Part shown: positions 7,939-14,958 of the stretch, one piece after another
Numbering within the stretch: the stretch's first letter is position 1
Layout: every line of letters begins with the position of its first letter
Source of the DNA: Candidatus Phelpsiimicrobium noxiivivens
GTDB taxonomy: Bacteria > Omnitrophota > Gorgyraeia > Velamenicoccales > Velamenicoccaceae
Direction of reading: 5' to 3'
DNA: 57,338 nt
Assembly (NCBI GenBank): GCA_001873995.1
Contig: MNVR01000019.1
Coordinates: 1 to 57,338 of the forward strand
Position numbers and translations under genes: made by a program
The notes under the pieces: generated by a model
Seen by the model: only the letters and a program-made list of their open reading frames with translations
Database searches by the model: none
What the model was told of the DNA's origin: nothing

Positions 7939-8996
7939 AGCGTATCTCCCAGTTTATCTATCGCGGTTCTTATCTTTAAAAATATTATCTTGTAAAATTC
8001 CTCGGATTTACCTATAGGATCCTGGATCTCGTCTTCATGAGTATCCAGTTTGATATACTCGCCTAAAAGATGCACGCGGCCAACAACAGTTGGAAACTGT
8101 TTGAGCAATTCTTCCTTGTGCCGCCGCTCCATCGCGAAAATAAGGTCTGCCTGATCCACTAATTCAGGAGAGACTTTCTGCGCGCGATGCGCTGAAGCAT
8201 CAAGCCCGGCCTCGCTGACAAGTTTTTGCGTTTCGCGTGTCGGCCCCATGCCCAAAAAAGCAAACGTGCCTGCAGAGATCACATCAATATTCTGACGGCC
8301 CAAGTCAGAGACTTTCTTTCTCAATAAATATTCCGCCATGACGGAACGGCACGAGTTACCCGTGCATACAAAAAGAATGGTCTTGGAAGCCGCTACAGCC
8401 AACACTGCTTCTTTTTTCAAATACCCCTCCCGCAAAACAATAAAAGGCAAACGGCGCGCGTCCAGCACGGTTGATTCAACACCCAGCTCCGTAGGCCCTC
8501 CATCCAAAACCATATCCACGCGGCCGGCAAGCTCTTTTAAAGCGCTTTGGGCGTCGCGGGGCGCGGGATGGCCTGAAAGATTAGCTGAAGGCGCTATGAC
8601 AGGAAAATCAACGCGGCTCAACAACCGAAGCGCCACATCATTTTTAGGTATCCTCAAGCCTACGGTCTTGTTGCCTGGAGCTGCTAATACTATCGTCAGA
8701 GGGCCAGGCCAAAACCGGCTCATCACTTTAAAGGCGCGCGGCAAAATATCAATCGCGTATTTACGAACATCTTTTTTATCGCTCAAATGTATAGAAAAAT
8801 TTTTTTCAGCCGGCCTGTTTTTCAATTCTTTCAACCTCTCATAAGCTTTCTTATTAAGCAGGTTAACGGCAATACCATAAACGGTCTCCGTAGGAAAAAC
8901 AATAAGGCCTCCGTCTTCCAAAAGCGTGGCTGCCTCATTAATAGCTCCCTGGTCTATGGCCTTCGGGTTGATCTTTACGACCTTAGTATTTATCAA
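7935..8996 (-). CDS. TsaC/Sua5-YwlE fusion: threonylcarbamoyl-AMP synthase plus low-MW protein phosphatase
   Basis: Bifunctional 353-residue protein. Residues 1-195 are a YrdC/Sua5 domain (GGLIVFPTETVYGIAV, RFWPGPLTIVL, APSANLSG, GVESTVLD) that makes threonylcarbamoyl-AMP for tRNA t6A. Residues 206-350 are a low-molecular-weight phosphatase with the P-loop FVCTGNSCRS (CX5R) and an acidic DP loop (IQDPIGK). The CTGN[ST]CRS loop is like YwlE, a protein-arginine phosphatase, rather than classical tyrosine phosphatases. Start and stop overlap purE and rpiB by 4 nt. Domain calls are firm; arginine specificity is inference. Confidence 0.9.
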   Translation of the reverse strand: MINTKVVKINPKAIDQGAINEAATLLEDGGLIVFPTETVYGIAVNLLNKKAYERLKELKNRPAEKNFSIHLSDKKDVRKYAIDILPRAFKVMSRFWPGPLTIVLAAPGNKTVGLRIPKNDVALRLLSRVDFPVIAPSANLSGHPAPRDAQSALKELAGRVDMVLDGGPTELGVESTVLDARRLPFIVLREGYLKKEAVLAVAASKTILFVCTGNSCRSVMAEYLLRKKVSDLGRQNIDVISAGTFAFLGMGPTRETQKLVSEAGLDASAHRAQKVSPELVDQADLIFAMERRHKEELLKQFPTVVGRVHLLGEYIKLDTHEDEIQDPIGKSEEFYKIIFLKIRTAIDKLGDTL

Positions 8997-9481
8997 GCCT
9001 TGATCCTTGTTTTTCTGATCAGAGCAGCCTGTTTATTACGAAAACTTTTTAGTTTTTTTGATATGTCACATGACTCCAGACCAAGAAGCGAAAGCGAAAA
9101 AAGCGCGGCATTGCTTGCGCCCGCGGAGCCTATGGCAAATGTAGCCACCGGAATGCCTGCCGGCATCTGCACAGTAGACAGTAGTGAATCAAGGCCCTTC
9201 AAGCTCTTAGTTTCAATAGGAACGCCTAGAACAGGCAAAGTGGTATGAGTTGCTACAACACCCGCGAGCGCTGCCGCGCCGCCAGCGCCGCAGATAAAAG
9301 CCTTAACACCTAATTCCTCCATCGCCACGATAAACGCTTCAAGGTCCTTCGGTGTCCTATGCGCGGATAACACTTTAGCAATAATAGGAATGTTAAAACT
9401 TTTTAATATATCCATCGCGCCTTGCATTGTCTCCAGATCAGAAATACTTCCCATAATAACCGCAATCTTCGGTTTCTTCAT
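8993..9481 (-). CDS. purE: 5-(carboxyamino)imidazole ribonucleotide mutase
   Basis: Purine pathway enzyme rearranging N5-CAIR to CAIR (class I PurE). The 162-residue product shows GSISDLETM, the SAHRTP loop, GAGGAAALAG and LPVLGVPI. A Shine-Dalgarno AAGGAG lies upstream of the ATG, at the edge of a hairpin repeat. No purK was seen; it may lie elsewhere. It heads the ATGA-coupled run to dCMP deaminase. Confidence 0.95.
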   Translation of the reverse strand: MKKPKIAVIMGSISDLETMQGAMDILKSFNIPIIAKVLSAHRTPKDLEAFIVAMEELGVKAFICGAGGAAALAGVVATHTTLPVLGVPIETKSLKGLDSLLSTVQMPAGIPVATFAIGSAGASNAALFSLSLLGLESCDISKKLKSFRNKQAALIRKTRIKA

Positions 9482-9509
9482 GTTTTATTCTCCTTGTGTG
9501 CGAACCTAA

Positions 9510-9652
9510 CACCGGCGCAATCCAGAAAGGATAGGCCTTCCTAATACCACATAGAGTAAGGGTCTAATTCCATATAAAGGAAGGGCCCAATTTGCGCTGC
9601 CAAGCGCATGCCCGCGCATCCGCATGCGCGGTGCGCCGATTAGCGCCGGGTG
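9510..9652. repeat. Hairpin repeat, family C copy 1
   Basis: Fills the purD-purE gap. Outer arms CACCGGCGC / GCGCCGGGTG enclose an inner stem GGCCTTCC / GGAAGGGCC, and an extra GC-rich palindrome (about 9595-9635) is inserted. A 23-nt unit (CTAAT..CCA.ATA.A..AAGGG) occurs twice here and once in copy 2 (20620-20696). Copy 3 (21500-21568) is inverted. One edge abuts the TAG stop of purD. Confidence 0.8.
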
Positions 9653-10945
9653 CTATTTTTTTAGCGCGCGCCAACCAATATCTTTTCGGTAATGCATCTT
9701 GTCAAAATGGATTAGCTTGACCGCCTCATAAGCCTTAGAGGCCGCGGCTTTTATATCTTTACCGAGAGCCGTGACTCCCAGCACCCTTCCCCCATCGGTA
9801 TAATATCTGCCGTCTGCCGTCTGCCCTCTGTCTTTTGTCTTTATAGTGCCCGCGTGAAAAACAACAACATCTTTTAATTTTGCCGCCTTTTCCAAACCGG
9901 TGATCACTTTTCCCTTCTCGTACTCGCCTGGATAACCGCCTGAGGCAACAACCACGCACACAGAAACCTTATCACTCCACTTTAGGCCGGGCTTTTTAGC
10001 CTCACCTATGGTCCAAAGCATCGCGCCAATAATATCAGATTCAAGACGGGCTAATACTGACTGAGTCTCAGGGTCTCCAAAACGCACGTTGAATTCCAAG
10101 ACCTTAGGCCCGCTCTTTGTAATCATAATACCCGCGTAAAGAACGCCTCTATAGACAGCCCCATCATCGGACATTCCTTTTAATACCGGGCCGACTACAT
10201 CTTCCATCACAATATTCAAAAGCTCTTCTGTCACAACAGGCGCAGGCGAATAAGCGCCCATGCCGCCTGTATTAGGGCCGCGATCCTCGTCAAAGATCCT
10301 CTTGTGGTCCTGGCTGGAAGCCAAGGAAACAGCTTCTTTACCATCAGTCAAAACTAATATAGAAGCTTCTTCGCCTTCTAAAAATTCTTCAATTATTATT
10401 GTTTCTCCAGCCCGGCCAAAAATTTTTTTGTCCTGCATATCAACCACTGTGCTTAAGGCTTCCTGCTCATCTTTGCAGATAACAACACCTTTGCCCGCAG
10501 CCAAACCATCCGCCTTTATCACTATAGGAAAAGACTCACAATTAGCGATAGCCTCATTTGCCTCATCAATACTCAGGCAAACAGCCGATGCCGCAGTAGG
10601 CACACCATGCTCTAACATCAGCCTCTTGGCAAAGGCCTTGCTTGCCTCAAGTTGCGCCGCTTTTTTAGATGGCCCAAAAGCCTTTAAACCTGCTTTCTGA
10701 AATTCGTCAACAATGCCCGCGGCCAAAGGCGCCTCAGGACCGACAACAGTTAAGCCTATCTTTTCCTTTTTCGCGAAAGAAAGAAGCCCTATAATATCAT
10801 CCGCTTTAATAGAAACGCGCTCAGCTAAACTCGCTATACCGGCATTGCCCGGAGCGCAATAGATCTTTTTGACGCGATTAGACCGCGCTATCGACCAAAC
10901 AAGCGCATGTTCTCTGCCACCCGAACCAATAACTAATATTTTCAA
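9653..10945 (-). CDS. purD: Phosphoribosylamine-glycine ligase (GAR synthetase)
   Basis: ATP-grasp enzyme joining phosphoribosylamine and glycine. The 430-residue product starts at a TTG: MKILVIGSGGREHAL is the family N-terminus, and AGAGG sits six bases before the TTG. The longer reading to 11062 adds 39 non-homologous residues. Motifs: PGNAGIA, VVGPEAPLAAGIVDEF, KADGLAAGKGVV, EEFLEGEEAS, NTGGMGAYSP, FNVRFGDPETQ. Near residue 380 a charged insert (KTKDRGQTADGR) interrupts the usual short loop before GGRVLGVTALG and is encoded by a short CTGCCGT-type repeat. It follows purM after a hairpin. Confidence 0.95.
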   Translation of the reverse strand: MKILVIGSGGREHALVWSIARSNRVKKIYCAPGNAGIASLAERVSIKADDIIGLLSFAKKEKIGLTVVGPEAPLAAGIVDEFQKAGLKAFGPSKKAAQLEASKAFAKRLMLEHGVPTAASAVCLSIDEANEAIANCESFPIVIKADGLAAGKGVVICKDEQEALSTVVDMQDKKIFGRAGETIIIEEFLEGEEASILVLTDGKEAVSLASSQDHKRIFDEDRGPNTGGMGAYSPAPVVTEELLNIVMEDVVGPVLKGMSDDGAVYRGVLYAGIMITKSGPKVLEFNVRFGDPETQSVLARLESDIIGAMLWTIGEAKKPGLKWSDKVSVCVVVASGGYPGEYEKGKVITGLEKAAKLKDVVVFHAGTIKTKDRGQTADGRYYTDGGRVLGVTALGKDIKAAASKAYEAVKLIHFDKMHYRKDIGWRALKK

Positions 10946-10960
10946 ATACCACCTCTGTTC

Positions 10961-10993
10961 TGTTACATTTTCAGTCAGACTCAAAATGTAACA
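10961..10993 (-). other. Perfect hairpin in the purM-purD leader
   Basis: TGTTACATTTT (10961-10971) and AAAATGTAACA (10983-10993) form a perfect 11-bp stem with an 11-nt loop. It lies between the purM stop and the purD Shine-Dalgarno sequence. No U-run follows, so it is not a standard terminator. An mRNA-stability or translation-control element, or a binding site for a dimeric regulator, are possibilities. Confidence 0.6.
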
Positions 10994-10995
10994 AT

Positions 10996-12006
10996 TTACG
11001 CGAGCGCAACACCACCAACGCCGCTTACGATCTCCCCTATAATATGGGCTTTTAAACCGCATCTTGCCGCCTCGCGCACCACGTCCATCTTCAGCGCGTC
11101 GCGAACCACCAAGACCATACCGATCCCCATGTTAAATGTCTTGAACATATCTTTATCATCCATATTGCTGCGATCCTGCAACTCTTGAAATACCTCGGGC
11201 CTAGCCCAAGCATTTTTGTAGATAATCATTGTCATATTCTTAGGCACGGCGCGCTTCGCCTTATCATAAAATCCACCGCCGGTAATATGGGCCATTGCCT
11301 TAATACCAAAATTGCCGCTGTTGAATTTCTTGATAAGCTTTAAAACCGGCCTGACGTAAATACGCGTCGGCGTTAAAAACTCATCCGCCCGGCCGCGCAG
11401 TTCTTCGGGAGAGAATATTTTGCGCACAAGCGAAAAACCGTTGGAGTGCAGGCCGCTGGATCCAAGGCCTACGACCGCGTCACCCATCTTGACCCGGTGA
11501 TGGCCTAAGATCTTGCTCTTTTCAACAAGGCCTACGCAAAAACCCGCCAGGTCATATTCACCTACCTTATACATCCCCGGCATCTCAGCAGTCTCTCCAC
11601 CCACGAGGCTGCAATCAGCCTGCCGACAGCCTTCAACAATACCCTTAACTACGTCTTTTAGAACAACCATATCTATCTTGGCTGTCGCTATATAATCAAG
11701 GAAAAAAAGCGGCGCGGCACCCGAGCATAAAACGTCGTTAACGCTCATGGCCACAAGGTCTATGCCAACGGTATCATGAATTCCGGCGACAAAGGCAACT
11801 TTAAGTTTTGTGCCAACGCCATCGCAAGATGAAACAAGCACCGGCTCCTTACATTTACCATTTGCTACCTCAAAAAAAGCGCCGAACCCACCGATAGAGC
11901 CTAAGACACCCGCCCGATTGCTCTTTCTTGCCAAGCCTTTTATAGCGTCTACGAAGAGATTGGCTTTAGTAATATCCACGCCCGCTTTCTTATAATTTAA
12001 GCTCAT
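10996..12006 (-). CDS. purM: Phosphoribosylformylglycinamidine cyclo-ligase (AIR synthetase)
   Basis: Closes FGAM to AIR with ATP. The 336-residue PurM-fold protein has the N-terminal YKKAGVDI, SSCDGVGTKLKVA, GIDLVAMSVNDVL, LVGGETAEMPGMY, GLGSSGLHSNGFSLVRK and HITGGGF segments of the family. The ATG overlaps the purF stop by 4 nt. In the gene order purL, LOG, purQ, purF, purM, purD it forms the core of the purine operon. Confidence 0.96.
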   Translation of the reverse strand: MSLNYKKAGVDITKANLFVDAIKGLARKSNRAGVLGSIGGFGAFFEVANGKCKEPVLVSSCDGVGTKLKVAFVAGIHDTVGIDLVAMSVNDVLCSGAAPLFFLDYIATAKIDMVVLKDVVKGIVEGCRQADCSLVGGETAEMPGMYKVGEYDLAGFCVGLVEKSKILGHHRVKMGDAVVGLGSSGLHSNGFSLVRKIFSPEELRGRADEFLTPTRIYVRPVLKLIKKFNSGNFGIKAMAHITGGGFYDKAKRAVPKNMTMIIYKNAWARPEVFQELQDRSNMDDKDMFKTFNMGIGMVLVVRDALKMDVVREAARCGLKAHIIGEIVSGVGGVALA

Positions 12007-13409
12007 GGTCTGCCTCTTTCTAGAATGTGCTTATTGGCCCCTGAAAATTTTATAGGGTAATGCCCTGTAAAACAAGCCGCGCAATACCTTTCTCGCGGCA
12101 GCTTGACAGAATTAAGCATACCTTTTAAAGATAAATATCCCACGCTGTCCGCTCCAAGGAATTTTGCTATCTCTTTCGTGGAATAACGATTGGCAAGAAG
12201 CTCTTCCTTTGAAGGAAAATCAATACCATAAAAACACGGGAACTTGTGCGGCGGGCAGGATATCCTCATGTGTACCTCTTTGGCGCCGGCTTCCCTGAAA
12301 CTCTTGACCCTTATCCTTGACGTCGTACCACGGACTATGGAATCGTCAACTATAACAACACGTTTTCCACGCACAACATCGCGCAAAAGGTTAAATTTTA
12401 CCTTCACGCCCAGGTCGCGGATCTGCTGAAGCGGCTGGATGAAAGTCCTGCCGACATAATGGTTCCTTATGACCCCCCACTCTAAAGGAATGCCCGATGC
12501 GTGGGAAAATCCTAATGCCGCTGAAGTCCCGGAATCAGGGATAGGCACTACAATATCGGCCTTGACCGGATACTCTAAAGCCAGTGTCTCACCCAGCTTC
12601 TTGCGCACGCAATGAACTACCTCGCCGAATATCATGGAATCGGGCCTGGCGAAATAAATATGTTCAAAAATACAATGCGCGCTCGCATTGGACTTCGGAG
12701 CAAAACGCACGGACTCAAGGCCTTCTTTTGTGATGATGACTATCTCCCCGGGTTCCACCTCCCTGACGAACTTTGCCTCAATAAGATCAAACGCGCACGT
12801 CTCTGACGCCAGACAAAAACTATTACCCTTCCTGCCTATGCAGAGAGGCCTGAAGCCATTGGGATCACGCACGCCGATAAGAGAGTCTTGCGTCAAAAGC
12901 ACTAACGAATAAGCGCCTTTTATAAGCTTTAGGGCGACCCTGAGGCGCTCAACCATATCTTTGCTCCTGGAACGCGCCATCAGGTGAACTATCACTTCGC
13001 TGTCGCATGTCGTCTGAAATATGGAACCTGAACTTTCCAGGCTTTCCTTTAACTGGCGGCTGTTCACAAGATTGCCGTTATGCGCCACAGCCAGAGAATT
13101 ACCGAGATAATCAACAAATAGAGGCTGAGCGTTCTTAACCAAGCTTGAGCCAGTAGTAGAATAACGCACGTGGCCGATACCCCTGTCTCCCTTAAGAGAC
13201 TTTAAGTTATCCTGGTTAAAAACATCAGATACGAGGCCCATGTCCTTATGAAGATAGAGTTCTTCTGCGTCGCTTGTCACGATGCCGCAAGACTCCTCGC
13301 CTCTATGCTGCAGCGCGTAGAGCCCAAGATAAATAAGGTAACTGGCGTCAACACAACCAAAGACGCCGAACAAGCCGCAATAATGCTTTGGATATCCGCT
13401 ATTTTCCAT
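12003..13409 (-). CDS. purF: Amidophosphoribosyltransferase
   Basis: Committed step of purine synthesis: glutamine + PRPP to phosphoribosylamine. The ATG at 13409 with GAGGAG four bases before it gives a 10-residue propeptide then the nucleophile C11 (CGLFGVFG). The GTG at 13421 coincides with the Shine-Dalgarno and is unlikely. Class II amidotransferase motifs (GLYALQHRGEESCGIV, GHVRYSTTGSS) are followed by the PRTase domain with VVIVDDSIVRGTT. Cysteines in PCFYGID and CAACFTG and in AHCIFEH match the Fe-S ligands of the B. subtilis-type enzyme, so an oxygen-sensitive [4Fe-4S] form is likely. Confidence 0.96.
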   Translation of the reverse strand: MENSGYPKHYCGLFGVFGCVDASYLIYLGLYALQHRGEESCGIVTSDAEELYLHKDMGLVSDVFNQDNLKSLKGDRGIGHVRYSTTGSSLVKNAQPLFVDYLGNSLAVAHNGNLVNSRQLKESLESSGSIFQTTCDSEVIVHLMARSRSKDMVERLRVALKLIKGAYSLVLLTQDSLIGVRDPNGFRPLCIGRKGNSFCLASETCAFDLIEAKFVREVEPGEIVIITKEGLESVRFAPKSNASAHCIFEHIYFARPDSMIFGEVVHCVRKKLGETLALEYPVKADIVVPIPDSGTSAALGFSHASGIPLEWGVIRNHYVGRTFIQPLQQIRDLGVKVKFNLLRDVVRGKRVVIVDDSIVRGTTSRIRVKSFREAGAKEVHMRISCPPHKFPCFYGIDFPSKEELLANRYSTKEIAKFLGADSVGYLSLKGMLNSVKLPRERYCAACFTGHYPIKFSGANKHILERGRP

Positions 13410-13480
13410 ATTACTCCTCACAGATTAAATGAATATTTCAATAGATCCCGCTGGTTTAGCAAGTTTCTGACAATCCCCAT

Positions 13481-14260
13481 TTATTTTTTAAAATAATTTA
13501 CCGCGTTCAAAAATATCGGAAATCCGTCGCCATGCCTTTTTAAGCCTTCTCTCGTCCAACGAGGATGCTGCAAACTATCCAAGTGTCTTTCGGGATGAGG
13601 CATAAGGCCAAAGATACGGCCCGAAGGGTCACAAATGCCGGCGATACTGTCTACCGAACCATTCGGATTAACAGGATAATCACCGATATCCCCACGCTCG
13701 TCACAATATTGTAAAACTATCTGATCATTTTGTCTTAAACTATCCAACACAGCTTCGCTCTTTGGTATAAATTTACCTTCACCATGAGCTATGGGGAGAT
13801 AAATTACGTTAGGTACACCTTTTGTCCATACGCATTTATTCGTCGCCGGACTTTTCAGATACACCCACCTATCCTGAAAAGACCCGCAGTCATTTCCGGA
13901 GAGAGTAACCTCCTGCATAAACGTGTCACTGCCAGGCAATAACCCTGCCTTAACCAATACCTGAAAACCGTTACAAATGCCTATCATTAATTTCCCGTCG
14001 CGCACAAAATCCTTTATTTCACCGAAAAGTTTGGTTTTTAACTCATTCGCCAGGACTTTACCGGCTGAGATATCATCGCCATAAGTAAAGCCTCCTGAGA
14101 TAGCCATTATCTGATAAGAACTCAAGCGCCGCGCGCCCGAAACAAGCTGATTGATATGGACAAATTCAGTATCCGCGCCGGCGCTTTCAAACGCGAAAGC
14201 TGTCTCGCTGTCGCAATTAATACCAGCCGCTTTTAATATCAAAACTTTTGGCCTTATCAT
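13481..14260 (-). CDS. purQ: FGAM synthase glutaminase subunit
   Basis: Class I glutamine amidotransferase that supplies ammonia to PurL. The 259-residue protein has VLILKAAGINCDSE at the start, the nucleophile elbow GICNGFQ (Cys near residue 96), PIAHGEGKF, and the His/Glu of LMPHPERH near residue 223. It is longer than B. subtilis PurQ (about 227) and resembles the C-terminal domain of the large PurL. It lies 17 bp after the LOG gene; the 71 bp before purF show no gene. Confidence 0.94.
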   Translation of the reverse strand: MIRPKVLILKAAGINCDSETAFAFESAGADTEFVHINQLVSGARRLSSYQIMAISGGFTYGDDISAGKVLANELKTKLFGEIKDFVRDGKLMIGICNGFQVLVKAGLLPGSDTFMQEVTLSGNDCGSFQDRWVYLKSPATNKCVWTKGVPNVIYLPIAHGEGKFIPKSEAVLDSLRQNDQIVLQYCDERGDIGDYPVNPNGSVDSIAGICDPSGRIFGLMPHPERHLDSLQHPRWTREGLKRHGDGFPIFLNAVNYFKK

Positions 14261-14277
14261 ATTTTTTGTGATATCTT

Positions 14278-14958
14278 CTACTTTTTATTATAAAACTTAT
14301 TTATGGCGTGGAGCGCGTCTTCTGGCGTATCCACGAGCGAAAAAAGGCTTAGGTCTTTTTCACCTATACATCCTTTGCGCAAGACCGTAGACATTATCCA
14401 ATGAAGAAGCCCCTGCCAATAACGGCTCCCGACAAGGACAACCGGAAATTTTGGTATCCTTGCCGTCTGGATCAGATTAATAGACTCAAATAATTCATCC
14501 AGAGTCCCATAACCTCCAGGAAATATCACGAATGCCTTAGCATACCGCACGAACATCACCTTACGCACAAAAAAATAATGGAATTCAAGCAATGTTTTAA
14601 CGTAAGGATTAGCCATTTGCTCAGTCGGGATATAAATATTTAGGCCAATAGAATCTCCTCCCGCCCTTTTGGCGCCTTTGTTAGCAGCCTCCATTATACT
14701 TGGGCCACCGCCGCTTATGACACCATAGCCTGCTTTGCTTAAAAGATAGGCCGTTTTTTCAGCGAGCTTATAATATTCGTCTTTTGGCCCTAAGCGCGCG
14801 GAACCAAATATGGAGACCGCGTTCTTAAACTTAGAAAGTTTCTTAAAGCCGTAGCTAAATTCATCGGCAATGCGGCTGACCCGTCTTTTTTCGTCTTCTT
14901 CAAAGACATCAAGCCTTTTATCAAAAAAATCCTTCTTTAACTTTTTTTGTTTTTTCAT
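14278..14958 (-). CDS. LOG family (TIGR00730) nucleotide 5'-monophosphate phosphoribohydrolase-like protein
   Basis: Rossmann-fold protein formerly annotated as lysine decarboxylase. Known LOG enzymes split AMP-type cytokinin ribotides, or nucleoside monophosphates, into base and ribose 5-phosphate. Signatures are FGSARLG, GYGVISGGGPSIMEAANKGA and FPGGYGTLDELFE (PGGxGTxxE). The ATG at 14958 overlaps the purL stop as ATGA and is preceded by AAGGAG; a GTG at 14982 lacks this. Lying between purL and purQ, a role in purine nucleotide salvage or clean-up is plausible but inferred. Confidence 0.88.
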   Translation of the reverse strand: MKKQKKLKKDFFDKRLDVFEEDEKRRVSRIADEFSYGFKKLSKFKNAVSIFGSARLGPKDEYYKLAEKTAYLLSKAGYGVISGGGPSIMEAANKGAKRAGGDSIGLNIYIPTEQMANPYVKTLLEFHYFFVRKVMFVRYAKAFVIFPGGYGTLDELFESINLIQTARIPKFPVVLVGSRYWQGLLHWIMSTVLRKGCIGEKDLSLFSLVDTPEDALHAINKFYNKK

